This document shows positions 24,701 through 37,740 of a DNA stretch of 64,000 nucleotides, piece by piece (positions within the stretch are counted from its first letter, which is position 1; each line of letters starts with the position of its first letter). Position numbers and translations under genes: made by a program. Origin of the DNA: Bigelowiella natans CCMP2755 (Eukaryota; Cercozoa; Chlorarachniophyceae); assembly GCA_000320545.1 (NCBI GenBank), contig ADNK01001887.1:28348-92347 (forward strand), in the 5' to 3' direction. Below the pieces are notes generated by a model. That model was not told the DNA's origin. It did not search any database and saw only the letters and a program-made list of their open reading frames with translations.

Positions 24701-27700
24701 TACATCGCTTCTATCGAAGCAATACGCCTCCTCCCGTCATTGGTGGTGGTGGTGGTGGTAGCATGAGGGGGGAGCAAGACTCCAAGGAGGGAGGCACGAA
24801 AATACCTACTACATATAATTTATCCACGCTTAAAAAGACCCATCATCATCATCAGCAGCAGCAGCAGCATCTTACTCCCCTCCAGAAACAGCATCGCTAC
24901 TACCGCACAATACAGACAAGGCTGCTCATCCTCAAGGCCTTTTTGGTCCTCACCGCTCTCTTTGCATTCGCTATTGGAGCTCTAAGGCTGGGCGGGGGGA
25001 CGGGATTTGAGGCTTCTACGACATCATCGCCTACTACTACGACTTCAACTACGAGCAGCGGCAGCAGCAGCAGTAACTCTGGAGGTGTCTTAGCAGGATT
25101 GTACGTCGTTGCTTGCGTGAGCCTCATGGGCCAGCTACAAGGGTGAGAGAGGGAGGGAAGGGAGGAGGGTGGCGGAGAAACGGGAGGGGGGAGAACAAAC
25201 AGAAGAGAATAATTAGAAAAGGACAGATTACCAATGGTTAGCGCTTTGAAATTGTTATTTGTTCTCATTTCATTTCCTCTGTTATCTGCTGTTGAAATGA
25301 TGTTTCTACCGATCGCTCGCATCGCTACTATTTCCATCATTGCCTACACCACCACCACACCGTCACCTTCATCGTCATTCGGTGTTGTGCTGGCGTTGTG
25401 TTACTTTGCTAATCATCATCCATCACCCACCACCACCACCACCACCGCCAGATTGTTTTCAAAGCGGCGGCAGTGGAAATGGAGATTAGTCGGCCTACTG
25501 AATGGCTGCTCGTTGCTGGTGTCCCTTGCGATGCGTTTCTCATTGCTCGAGGCGTGCTTCGGTAAGCTGGAATGGCTCGGAGCGAAAGCATGCCAGCAAT
25601 CCGTGATTCTCGACATCCTTCTGTTTGGCCTCCTCGGGCTCAGACGCCGTCTATTCGAAAGGGGGTTTGGCGTGCAGCTGGGGCGGTACTGGCAGCTCAT
25701 GAAAATGCAATCCCTCGGTAGTAGTCGTAGTAGTAGTAGTAGTAGTAGTAGTAGTCGTAGTAGTAGTAGTAGTAGTAGCAAAGCAGCACTTGATGCCTGT
25801 TGATTATGGCAATCATGTTTATTTCCGTTAACTCTACGATTGGGTTTGGTTTTCTCCGGGGGGCAGTTATGATGATCCAATAAGCAGGCACCCCACCTTC
25901 CCCACTACCACCACCACCACCACCACTAGCTTCACCTAAATATCATTATCTTTACCTTGCGTCGCCGACGATCAAACATAAATCAGCGCGGGAGCATGCC
26001 AACCGTGAGCGCAGAAAGTGGCTCGAGAAGGTGACGCAGATAGAGGTCACGATTGCGTACTTCAAGAGGCAGCTCAGGTATTATGAGAGATGGAAGCAAC
26101 GGTCCGCGCCCAATTTAAGCAAAGGCGTGAGTTTGGTTCTTGACGAATGCGGCATCGACCTCGATTTAAAGGTGGTGATAATAAAACTTGCGCATGGGAG
26201 AGTGTATTTCTGTGCCCGTAATTAGTGAATGTGTGGGGGGGAGGGGGGGGGGTTTGCGGGGTTTGGAGATGGATATGGGTGATGGCCAGATCTCCAAGAA
26301 AAATGAATAATTCACACAATTTGCTAATTTTCATTGTTGATGCTGCTGCATTGTTGGTTCTGATCTGCTCTACTCCTCCCACATCCCTCCATCCCCCCCA
26401 TCATCGCCCTTCCTTCCTTTCCTCCCTCCCTGTGAAAAGCATGCGACAATGGATTCTATTGCGGGGGTTGTGCGTTCGTTAGAAGCCAAGCGTGCTGCAA
26501 TGGAAGATGATCCTGCGGCCGCACCACTAGCAGGGAATCATCATCATCATCATCATCAAAACCACAATAACTACCACCAGAACAAGATTAAGCGCTACAA
26601 GTCCGCTCCCGACGTGGCGGGGAGAGGGGGGGAGATGCGAGGAGGAGGAAATGAAGACATACGAGGAGACCCTTTCCAGCAGCAACACAGCCATCATCAT
26701 AACCAACGCCATCATTACAATCATGGCAAAATGATGCAGAAGCCGCACCAGCAGCAGCAAGAGCAGCAGCAGCAGCAGCAGCAGCAATTGACCGAGATAT
26801 CTCTGGTTGCGACCTGTATTGTAAGTGGAGGGCGATTCGAGAAGAAAAAAAGGAAGAGCCTATTGAAGCAAGGTAATAGTGCTGGTGGCAAGGACCAACA
26901 AATCAGGCGCAGTATCAGTGGGGAAGGCGTAAGATTCAGGCAAAATGCTACAGGAGGAGGAGGAGGTGGGGCAGGTTGTTGATAATAAGTAGTCCGAAGT
27001 AGTGATTACCTAAATGACATTTGTCTTTCGTCAAGTTAACATGATTATCACCATATGCCGTGATGGGATGGTGGTGGTGGTGGTGGTGGTGGGTGGTAGT
27101 GCTAAAAAAAGGGGGGGGACAAACCTCCGGTTCACTGCTCTTCCTCCTCCTCCTCTTCTCCCTTTTTTCTTTCTTTCTTTCTTTCATATATAAGCAGCAA
27201 CTCCATCATCCCTCTCGTCCTCCTCCTCAGCTGTCTGGAACATGCCTGGTCAAGGAGCGGCGGAACAAGTGGAGGGGGGCGATAAAAAGAGGAAGCAGCA
27301 GCCATACTATCAGCACAAGCAGCAGCAACAGAGCCAGCGACAGCACTTCCTAGACGTGTTTCACAGCGCGTACGTGCAGGTGCGACAGGGCCGACACACT
27401 CTCGCCACGTCGCCAGCCCCGGGTATTATCTTGAGTAAATCTGGTGGGAAGATATCGTGGGAAAAGCTGCATTTGACGATGGAGCTCATGTCGCCAGTAG
27501 AACCGGTTGATATTCGGTGGTTCATACCCAAATCATCCCTTGCAGCTACTACTACTGCTGCTGCTGCCGGTGGCGCTGCATTTCCCTCCTCCACTTCCCC
27601 CTCCTCCCAGTTGTTGTCCCCCCCCTCTCCTCTCCTTCCAGATGTCACGGTGGGGTCGTGCAGTGTGAGTGTTGCCGATCTGCTAGCTGGGGATACAGCC

Positions 27701-28434
27701 AAGCACATTGTAAGAAGAAATTATTTACTGATGATTCACTGATTGATTGTAGCAGTAGAGTAATAGAGCTCCACAATCACTGTTTCCCATTGCCTCCTCA
27801 TGCATATATTCTTGCTTAACCATAGACACTTAAGTCTGAATCATCCGATTGGAACGGACATGGGGAGTCATCGTCGCTTCTGAAATCTGTGAAGGTGCTC
27901 ATCCAGGAGGGCACGAGTGTCCTCGTACAAACACAGAAGAAGAAGAAGAAGAAAAGGAAGAGGACAGGTCGAGGCAACCGCGCTGCGACGATTGGAGTGA
28001 TGCCAAGTAGTGGCAAGCTCAATAACAACATCGACAGCAACGTCAACGGCGCAAACGGTATTAACGGTGGCGGGGGAAATAAAGGCAACAACAGCAGCAA
28101 CAAGAACAACAACAACAACAATGGGAACACCAAGTATAAGCGAACCGCCACTCAAACCGTCCAAGAACGCATTGTAAGTGCAGCCCCCCGTAGTTATTAT
28201 TCGTGAATATAGTAGTAGTTCTTTCTCCTTTATTTCAATAATATATGTATATCTGGGGGTGATCTTCTCTTCCTCCTCCTCCTGCTCCTTCTCTTTTCCC
28301 TAACACCATCACCACTATCTTAGTAGACGAATAGTTTCTTCTCTTTCTCACTTAGGCCTGCCAATCACCTTTCTTCTCCCCCCCCCCTCCATGCTGCTTC
28401 TGCGAATGCTTTCCGCCGTTTTCTCCTCCTCCTT

Positions 28435-28480
<46 letters not shown>

Positions 28481-29222
28481 TTCTCTTTCTCTTCCTCTCA
28501 GTGGCAAGGGGTGTTCTACCGTGGCGGATCGGTGAACGAAACAGCAGATGGCAAACATGTCAATAGCAGTTTAGCACCAGTGGCACCATCAGCATCGAAG
28601 GACGTGCGCTATACACGTGCCCGGTCATTTCCACGGAGTGTCAAATCTCCTTACTACTATGAACCCGGTGAAGATCCCATTCTGACCCATCTGCAGCAGC
28701 AGCAACAACAGCAGCAGCAGCAGAGTAAAGAGCAATGGTGGAAAGCTGCCCTGAAGGAGGCCAACAAGTGGGTCACGTGGGGGATTGAAACGGTAGTATG
28801 CTACCCATTGCTACCACGAAGAACAGTGTTGATGAGCACAGAAGCAGCAGCAACCGAGTTGTAGTAGGGTAGTAGTAGCTAGTAGTAGTAGTTCCTTTCC
28901 TCCTCCAATATCTTACACATGAACGAACGTGTGGTGAATATGATCAGATAATAGCGACTGTCTGGTTATACTCCGATTATCACGATCTGGCGCAAAAGCC
29001 AGGCACGCAGCTGCGACGGTTTGGGCGTGCATTCGGATCATGGGTGTTATCGAACACAGACGTGCTGTGCTATGCCACCTTCATTGCCGATCACGTCGCT
29101 GCCTACAACTTGATGTCGGTTGTGTTTCCATTGTCCATGTTCCTCGTTGCCATTCCCTCTCCCACTTCGCGCCGATACTGGAAGTTTATGGCGACGTATT
29201 GCTCTGCCATCATCATGTTTAA

Positions 29223-29261
<39 letters not shown>

Positions 29262-29568
29262 TTTATGGATCTGTGCTTCTCTCTGGCATGCAAATAGTTA
29301 AATGACATTGCTGCATTCCGAGATGAGTGTGATGTTATCGTCATATGACCGCCCCTCTATGTACGTAGTAGCTTTTGATCACATCTGCTACCTTTTCATT
29401 GCATCCTCATCATCATCATCATTATCATCATGCTTTGGCTGATCGGACCAACCTCTGATTTTCTCATCAAACAACAATGATGTTGATAAAGACTTTCCTG
29501 AGGCTGCCGTTCATCGGCGATAACATCGTTGGACATGGCATCATCACGGTAGGAGTAGTAGTAGCAGC

Positions 29569-29602
<34 letters not shown>

Positions 29603-30226
29603 TTATCAAGCACCAAATGCAATCGCCGATAATAACAAGAATGATGCATGCAGAAGGGATGTATCTGAATAATCTTCTTCTTCTTCTTCTTTTTCTATTT
29701 CTTCTTCATCTTCGCCTTCATCGTGACCAGGTCATCTACTACCCCCGTGAATACCCATGGGTGTCTGTGCAGCATCACCATCGCCATCACAACCACCACC
29801 ATCAATATGAGCTGCGCGACGATATCCGGCCGATGCTCGAGTGGGACCTTGCTTTCGATCTCCTTGTGCTTCTTGCACTGTCGGCACATCGGCAGGTCAT
29901 GATGCTGAAGGGCGTGTGGGACATCCATGATCATCTCACCAGTGCCAAAGCAGCAGCAGCTGCAGCTGCTGCTGCTGCTGCAGCTGGCGATCACAAGAAA
30001 AGACGGAGTAGTAACTCTGTGCTAGCTGCTATTGCAAAGAAGAAGAAGGGCAAGAATAAGGAGGTACACCAGCAGCTGCAGTTGTTTTACGAATCCGTCG
30101 AGCGCATGTCTTCGGAAGGGACAATGCCAGCAGCAGCGGGAGAAGGAGCAACAGGTATGCTGCTTCATCGATCTATGCGAAGCACCAGTACCAACAATAG
30201 GAGGAGAACGACGATGAGGATGAGAA

Positions 30227-30267
<41 letters not shown>

Positions 30268-31556
30268 CGTTACCATCCCCTTTCTTTCCCTCCTTCCTCA
30301 GAGCGACAACAGCAACCAGCAGAACAGCCACCGCTGCCTTCTCCTCCTTCTCCTCGACGTCATGCTCCTTCCGAGCCCCTTCTTCTCCCCCCCCACTCTC
30401 GCCAGCAAATGTCAGCAGCAGAGAGTCGGAAATTGGGCGGATCTCTGTATCATCACCACAACCAACAACAACAACAACAACATCTTGGAGGCATCGTCTC
30501 GTCGCATGGAAGAGGAGCACTGGCATCAGCATCAGGAGAAAATAATAATAACAACAATAATGATAATAGGCAAAATGAAGAGAGCAAGAAAAACGCATTT
30601 CTTGGTGGTGGTGGTGGTGGTGGTGGTAGCCGTGATGATAGAAAGCTTGCTGATGCTGATGCTGATGCTGCTGCTGTGCTTGGTATTTCGAGAAGTGAGG
30701 AGAAGAGACCTCGTCTCCACGATATGCTCCAGCAGCAGCAGCAACAACAACAACAACCGTGGCACCAGCCACAGCCGTCGTCATCATCATTCGGCTATCA
30801 TCATCATCATCATCATCATCATCCTCATCCTCATCAACATCATCATTACAACGGTAACAACAACCGTCTCCTCGGCAACGACGTCGTGATTATTGACGAA
30901 GAGGTAGGCGGCCATGATCGTGGTGGAGATAACAACGACGACAACGACACCCTCTCTGCTTATGAGTACTTTATCGAGGAAGAGGAGGATGATGGCTTCG
31001 GCGGTGGCGGCAATGGCCAAAATCTGCTCTTCATGGAGGGAGACGAGGAGGGGAACGATTACTACCACGATGACAACAACACACGGAAACGCACACTCAC
31101 AAGTTTAGTCAATCACTTCAAGCAGCATTATCTCCGGGTACAACGAAAGCGGCCACTAACGTCGAAGGACCTCTACGGCTGGATCTTCTGGACGGAAGTG
31201 ATAGCATTCATCATGATCGTGACTTTCTTCCCTCGATTCTCTGGCAACTACGGGGACTCGCTCCAGGAGACGTTTGCCTCAAACAGAGTGCCTCTAGCCT
31301 TTTTCTTCGCAATGTTCACGCAGTTTCTACTCATCGTCATCGACCGTGTAAGTAGCAGTGGGTAGACGTACAGAGTAGTAGTAGGAAGGAAGGGGGGTGG
31401 GGGGGGGAGGAGAAGAACAGCTGCCTCTCATCGCAGACAGACCGACACAGCGAGAAGGGAGAAGGGAGGGGGGGGGGGGGGGTTACGAGTACAACAGGAG
31501 ATCAGCAAATAGAGGAATGTGCGTTCGTCATCGTTTTCACCATTTAGAAATCCCTG

Positions 31557-31592
<36 letters not shown>

Positions 31593-33367
31593 ATTAGGTG
31601 CTTTACCTCACAAACTCTCGTACGTGGAAGGGCCGGTTGCAGGTTCTCGGCGTAATATCGGTGCATGCGACGGTGTTTCTGCTTCCCCTCTTCAACACAC
31701 CGCCGCTCGGATCCAACCCAGGGCTGATGAACTCCGATGTGACGTACCGTGTTTACTCGATCTTTTACATCGTGAAGGCCATCTACCTCTTCGCTTCTGC
31801 CCACCAGGTCAGAGCAGGGTACCCGCCCTTTGCGAAGGAGGACGGAACCTTCACCATCCCCTCTCTTACTGGCTTGGTCCTCTTCAGCATTTACCGTGCC
31901 ATTCCATTCTTGTTCGAGGCGAAGACTATTCTGGATTGGACGTGCACAGGCTCCCCGCTCTTCTTTGGAGACTGGCTCAAGCTGCACGACATCCACTGCA
32001 ACCTCTACATGGTGGAGTGCGACCTTGAGTACCGAAAGTCGCTCAAGCGAAAGAAAGGCGATATCTACCCGACAAGGATCAAGGTGGTAGTCGGCTTCTT
32101 CGCAGTGTTTGGCCTGGTTCTGATTGTGTGGCTGCCATTCATGATCTATCTCACCGGGGTGCCTCTTTTCGTAAACCCGCTTCAATCGGTGACGCTCACG
32201 GTGAAGATCGAAGGGCAGCATAATTCCTGGAGGCTGTGCGAGCACTCCGATGTGATAGGCATTCATGAGGTGCCGGCAGGGCTCTCCCTCGACGTGCTAC
32301 GCGATCACCCGTACAATCTACCCAACAACCTGGTGCAGGAGACTGTGCAGCACGTCAGACTCAACGGCGATTCGACATACGCGTGGACTATCACGCCGCC
32401 TTCCTTAGAGAAGCTCATCGAGACTGTGGAGAACGACGACACGTGCCGTCTGGTCATGGCCTTTCGGTTCGAGATGGAATCAGGCTCCGTGTCGCGAGTG
32501 CGATATGAAGCCGACCTCAACAAGAAACTTCTCCTCAAAGCCCTCAACGCATCGCACGTGCACGACTACTATCGAGAAGAGCACGGCGAGGAAGGAGGGA
32601 GGGGGAGGAACAGAAAGATGGGATGGGCGGACGGCGAGGACCTCTCTGTAACTGTGGACAATGCGTATCCCCTCTACACGCACATCCTTGCAGCAGGGGA
32701 GGCAAGGGCAGCAGGGCCAAAGGTAAACCTGAAGCTCACTCGAATGTCGTCGCAGGGGGTTGAATGGTGGGCGATAAGGTCCACTTCGCTTGGTAAGCAG
32801 GACGAGACAACGGCAAATGGAGGAGGAGGAGGAGGAGGAGAGAAGACGACGCCGAAGGGAAGAAAACTGCCGCCTCCCCCACCACCAAGAGCAACAAAAG
32901 TACGCCGGCGGCGTAGAAAGGTTATGGGAATGTCCTCCTCTTTCCACGGTACTGATGATGGAGGCGATTGCCGCTCTCCCAAATTCTGCGATGACGAGCT
33001 GCTAGTAGAGGAGGAACACCTGGCTCAGCAGCAGGAGCCCGACGAAGACCACGGCGACGACAACGCTGCAAGTAATGAGGATGATGGAAACTACGACGAG
33101 AACGAGGAGGAAGAAGAAGAATATGATGATGATGAAGAAGAAGAATATAGGAAAGAAAATGACTGGAACAACCCATGGAGGGGGATATTCAGTGGAAACT
33201 CCCTGGTTTTCTTCACATTGTCGGACCAAATGCTTCTGGGAAAGCTCATTGACTCCTCCATTTACGAGTATGTGCATGTCTGCGATGCGTGCGTATTTGT
33301 CATCGTGCTAGACAATTGGCAATAATTTGCTAATGTCAATACATAAAACGTTTACAACAGTAAATGT

Positions 33368-33411
<44 letters not shown>

Positions 33412-33768
33412 TTTTCAAGTATACTCTTATTCTCGACATTCCTAAATGACTACGATATTAGGTATGGAATGTTCGCACTCTATGTGACGTTCGTGTTCTC
33501 GCTTGGGAGATTTCTTCGAGTATACGTCGTTGGGATGAGCCATCGCATCATCTATGAAGACTGGGGAGACGTTGAGTTCGTAAAAGAGCTTCTCAACGAC
33601 ATCTATGCAGCCCGTTGGGATAACGAATATGAGTTGGAGGAGGAGATGTACGGAGAGCTTATACAGCTGTATCGCTCTCCCGAGAAGCTCCAAGAGGTTA
33701 CGCGCCCTCCGAAGAAGCTAATCGGCATTATGAACTGGCCATCCACCGCCAAGACAAAAACAGACTAG
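17523..33768 (+). CDS. PIEZO: Piezo-type mechanosensitive ion channel
   Basis: Piezo proteins are trimeric, stretch-gated cation channels. Twenty-two exons join with consistent phase: 17523-17781, 17914-18016, 18134-18422, 18500-19630, 19949-20097, 20330-20484, 20768-21059, 21297-21416, 21830-22109, 22234-22548, 22741-25142, 25227-25717, 25930-26126, 26440-26872, 27231-27709, 27826-28173, 28502-28792, 28948-29223, 29492-29548, 29731-31347, 31598-33267, 33462-33768. The product is about 3,886 residues, against about 2,500 in animals. Dozens of hydrophobic helices are visible. Piezo landmarks are SNTDVLCYATF, then IPSPTSRRYWKF in the distal blade, PFLFEAKTILDWTCTGS and DWLKLHDIHCNLYMVEC before the cap, SLVFFTLSDQML, and the C-terminal YEDWGDVEFVKELLNDIY-x6-NEYELEEEMYGELIQLYRSPE, the end typical of the family. 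Loops carry long runs of Q, H, A, S, N, G, D and E encoded by triplet repeats. A region between the blade and the cap is unusually acidic. The family call is firm; channel function is inferred from the family. Confidence 0.93.
28436..28501. repeat. (TC)n array forming a splice-acceptor polypyrimidine tract
   Basis: A TC array of about 40 bases continues into a mixed pyrimidine stretch and the CAG acceptor of Piezo exon 17 at 28502. Confidence 0.9.
33364..33410. repeat. (TG)n microsatellite in last Piezo intron
   Basis: A near-perfect TG array fills part of the intron between the last two Piezo coding exons. Confidence 0.95.
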
Positions 33769-34607
33769 ATAAAAAAAAACTATAGCATTAGCATAATTGA
33801 TATGAAAAAATTAAGAAAAATGCCATCTGTATAAACAAGAATTTCAGACGTGTGGTAGTACAATATTATTAGCAGAAGATAAATATCATCTAAAGCAACT
33901 AGTGAGCAAACGCAGAAAAGGCGACGCCAGTGCCAACGCAAGATTGCAACTGCAGTACGCTAGTATGTGCAGCGTATCGTACATGTATGTGCATCGGATA
34001 GTAGCATTAAGCTATGTAGCATATACATAGTCTATGCATGCTCTAATGCTGCTGGTAGCAGGTGCATAGAACGTTCTGTGTACGTACAACTGGGAAAATT
34101 GAGCGTACGCTTTGCATTGGATTATCTACGGAGCGACGTGATAACAACGTAGTTACATGTCTACATGTCTCTAGATGCCATGATTTAGCTAGATGATGGC
34201 TCGCACATTCATCATCTACTACGCTGCTGGCAACTGGCAAACTATCTAAACAGTGTGTCTAGTATATTAAGCAAGCACAGCGCAGCTAGTAGTATAGTCC
34301 AGATAGTACGTACGTTTACAACTGATAACAACATAGATTTTACCTCTGCCAATGAAATAGTGCGCAGTCATAACGACAATGCACAAACATTCGGCATATA
34401 TACATCAAACAAGTAAATCTACTGAAGATCGATCGCAGCAAACAAGACAATATGCCATAACAACACAAAATTATAAGAGGATTTACATATTGTAAAATGG
34501 ACAGTACATATTTGTGAAATGGAGGTAGTTGCAGCTATTCTGTCTATCAAGACTCGATACATTTTCAGGCGCACCTAAAGTTGATGCTATTTCATAAAAT
34601 TTTGACT
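33769..34607. other. Convergent intergenic region
   Basis: This gap lies between the Piezo stop and the PX-gene stop. It is AT-leaning, with scattered CTAG and CATG palindromes and no frame that continues across plausible splice sites. Confidence 0.5.
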
Positions 34608-35410
34608 TTATTCGACCCCTAGAAACTTGAGCATGTGCTCTTGATTGGCCATGCCTGGTATCGTCATCAAGGCTTGCATGTATCGATCTAAATCAGCTCG
34701 CCTCTTCTCAATGAAAGAACGATCAAAGTGATCCTACGGAAGTATCAGGAGGAAACTCATATCAGTGTACCATATAGTAAGCTCCGTCCTACTTATGCAC
34801 TTACCGTTAAAATCTTGAAATGCCGAGGAGGAAACTTAGGAAGGCCACATTTTTTCAAGTCCTTCGCAATCTATCGAGAAGGGGGTGTCATTGCTACAAC
34901 TTATTTTGCTTGCAGTATGATTTCACCTTTTGATGAAATTCGTAGAAAGCATTGAATCTCTTAAACGTGGCCCATTCTGCGTGTCCCGTCTTTACATCGA
35001 TTTGATAAAGCTAACAAAATGATCATATGAAACCATTAAAAGAGAAATAATAATTTTGGACAAGTTTCGAAAGGAAAAGATAATGTGATTTAGCACATGT
35101 TAATACCACGACTTGACTCCGTGAGCGCGCAGTCTGAACCCTTTTGATTGACACGCTCTTAATCTCTGTTCCTATTGACTCGAGCCTTTCCTCATAATGT
35201 AGGTCCTCTTCTGACTTGCCTCCTCTCTTCTAAGAAAAGAAAGTTCGGGTTGAATTTGAAAATGATCTTAGATTCCCTCAGCTTCTTTCTTTCCTTCCCT
35301 TTCTTCCTTCTAACCCTAATGACCTTGTGGCCCTTCGTGGAGGCATTTTGCTGTTGCTTCTTATTCTCGTTGGAAATGGAGGAGGGTGTAGATCCCTTGC
35401 CTTCTTCCAT
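34608..35410 (-). CDS. Small PX-domain (phosphoinositide-binding) protein
   Basis: PX domains bind phosphatidylinositol 3-phosphate on endosomal membranes. Five exons join in frame: 35410-35324, 35229-35107, 35010-34927, 34870-34805, 34733-34608, giving 161 residues. After a Lys/Gln-rich N-terminus the domain runs from about residue 50 to the end. It has the basic strand TFKRFNAFYEFHQK (the R-R/K-F phosphate-binding motif), the proline loop LPKFPPRHF, the second basic motif FIEKRRADLDRYMQAL, and a terminal helix ending MLKFLGVE. The domain is nearly the whole protein, unlike most sorting nexins, which add a BAR or other domain. The ATG at 35410 has a favourable AAAC context. The first donor is GTC (35323). 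A role in endosomal sorting is inferred from the domain alone. Confidence 0.85.
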
Positions 35411-37161
35411 GTTTCCCTTCCTCTCCTTGCCGCTTCACAAAGGGGAGCGGGGCGGCTTTATGGCTTTCTGGTACTGGCCTGGAACGAAGAATATCAAAGT
35501 ATTTTAGATAATTTTACCTGATTAAATTAATCTAATTCACTGCTATGATACTTTTAAAAAAGGATGAGGATTTCCGTTCCGCGACATTTCCAGGATTTCA
35601 TTTCTTTTTGAAATGCTTACACAGTTTCGGCTTGGTTCAATGACGCCTCCTAGCCTCCGTTGCGGCATCGGAGCCCCATCGGAGCCCCCAACTCTTCGGC
35701 AACAGCACAAGTGAGCCCTCAGGTGACACGGCAAAGGATTGCCTCGTAGTCAGAGACTTCATGAAGCTCCTGTTCATCCGGCAGCATGGACGCGCTGCGC
35801 AGTTCCTCTCAACTCTCAGTTGTGCTGCCTGCACTGCCAGACTGCATGGTCCAGCTAGACGTGACGCAGCGTTCACCCTTCTGACTCGCTGCTACTTGTC
35901 CAATTGTTTGCATTGGAGGCGTCTGAAAGCGTCGTGACTAGTCACACACTCACAAATCTCGCAACTCAAGTGTCTCCTAACTGTGGCCTCAAACAATTCC
36001 AAACTGGAGCGACAAAGCCAGAAAGAACAAGTCCAGAAGTGTGTGTGTCTTTCTCTGCTTGGCACCAAAACCAATTTTCACAGGGAGGAGACAGGGCAGT
36101 GTGCTGTGCGTGGTGCACACTAGGGTCAACGCATTTGTACAGGAACAGTCTTGCCCAGTGCCAGAGTGCATGTGTGTTGAACCGTTCTTGTTGCCATGCT
36201 GGCATGTTGTGGTGTTGAGTTGTTCGTCATTGTGGACAACATGATGCAACGTATGTGCAATGTGAAACATGCATCATGTCACTAGTCTGTCTTCGTATGT
36301 TACGTTCGTAGGACGTGTGCGGGAACAATTGGTGTTTGGCTGTGGCTAGCTACTGGCAACGCGGACCGCGGAGGGCCGTGCATGTCTAGCAGATGTCCAC
36401 ATGCCCAGATCTGGAGATGTGCACAATGACACAATGACTGCTTTCGATGCATCGATTTGTGACAGGCCAGCACACACAGTGCATGATGAGTGGCCACAAT
36501 GATGACACATCATCGGTGATTGTTGTTCACGTGTCACAGCAGCTGCGCAATGATCTTGTGCATGCGCCATGTAGAGCGCGCTGTGCAATGTGCAACAATG
36601 ATGCCATGGAGCGAGCGCTAGAGCACCCAAGCGAGGTGACACATTGATCGGTTAGAACATCGCAAGCGTTGAATGATTTGTTTCAAGTTTCAAAGCTTTG
36701 CTGCAACAACATGGGCTTCTAGAATGCAGTTGCTGTGAATTTCTCTAAATTGATATAATGACTTTCCCAATAAGTTCATAGCCTGATTTCAAATGGTCAC
36801 TACATGGTTGCGAAGAAAAACGTTGAAGTTCCACACAAATCCACCATGCATCTCTCTTCCATGTGTGAAAGATCGTGGAATTAACTTCAGCAACCTTGCG
36901 CGGACATTATTAGCATTAGCTCATACATAATTTTCCGAAGTCATGTTCATTTCGCGAATGTTTATGTTTAACTTTCATTTTTCGAAGTCAGAGTCAAAGT
37001 ATCTGTTATGCCCTGTGTGTGCAATGCAACAAGTACATTGCTTTATAAATGTGGCACACCGAGGTGACAATGATATGGGAGATCTGAGACAGAGGGACAA
37101 ACCATCTCTATCATGGTAACTTTACATGTTGAAGCTTATCAGCTTTTGATGGGTATATACT
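35411..37161. other. Intergenic region, TG/CA-rich
   Basis: No gene could be built here. From about 35900 to 36650 the DNA is rich in TGCA, CATG and GTG/CAC words on both strands, which opens several 60-100 codon frames at once on both strands. None has a family motif or splice-linked partner. From 36700 to 37160 it becomes AT-rich. Confidence 0.5.
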
Positions 37162-37740
37162 CTACGCCACATTCGCCTTGTTCTTTGCTAGTCTTTTTAT
37201 CTCGGCTCTAAGCTCAGCTTTCCGTGCCTGAAGTAACTTCTTCTTGGCGTGTAACGTGTCAAGCTCTTTATCTATTCTTCTCTTCTTTTTCGAAGACGAT
37301 GTATCTATGGGTAGATCGATACCGAAGTACCTGGCTTTCTCATTAATTTCCGCTATTGTTTGGGCGGCTGCTTCATACCGATTTTGTAATTTCCATTCAA
37401 GGTCATGAATAAGCTTTGATTTCTTCTCAGCTAATGTAAGTAATTTATACATCCTATCTCGGGCGTCTAAAACTCGTTCTTCATTGCGATCTCGGAAGCC
37501 AGAACCTGAAGTTTTCCTTTCTGAGTAGGATGAAAGTTGCCTAAATTCACGAAGGTTTAAGTCGAGGGCAGTCAGCCTTTTGTACAACCCCCTTCCAACT
37601 TTAGCTTCAATTGATTGTTCATCTAACTGTCGGTTAGCTGCATAGTTACTGTTGCTCTTGGATCTTAACCGTGATGTTGTACGTAAGGTGTTTTTAGGCT
37701 TTGTGGAGTTGCTCACGTAGGGTGATTTAAAGGGCATCAT
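37162..37740 (-). CDS. Coiled-coil protein of unknown function
   Basis: This is a single uninterrupted frame of 192 residues from the ATG at 37740 (MMPFKSPYV); the frame is open five codons further, but only with a GTG. The N-terminal 50 residues are Ser/Lys/Asn-rich and probably disordered. From about residue 55 the sequence is strongly helical and charged (DARDRMYKLLTLAEKKSKL and KELDTLHAKKKLLQARKAEL), with heptad-like Leu spacing, ending in a basic stretch. There is no signal peptide or TM segment. Having no intron is unusual in this intron-dense window. It is divergent from the ABC transporter gene 345 bases away. I cannot assign a family; a cytoskeletal or basal-body role would only be a guess from the coiled coil. 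Confidence 0.6.
   Translation of the reverse strand: MMPFKSPYVSNSTKPKNTLRTTSRLRSKSNSNYAANRQLDEQSIEAKVGRGLYKRLTALDLNLREFRQLSSYSERKTSGSGFRDRNEERVLDARDRMYKLLTLAEKKSKLIHDLEWKLQNRYEAAAQTIAEINEKARYFGIDLPIDTSSSKKKRRIDKELDTLHAKKKLLQARKAELRAEIKRLAKNKANVA

Noticed and set aside
31589-32266. Minus-strand frame of 225 codons
   Set aside because: It is antisense to a conserved Piezo exon with strong family motifs; there is no independent evidence for it.
35904-36647. Several overlapping 60-104 codon frames on both strands
   Set aside because: The same TG/CA-rich composition removes stop codons in many frames; no splice-consistent gene or family motif could be built.
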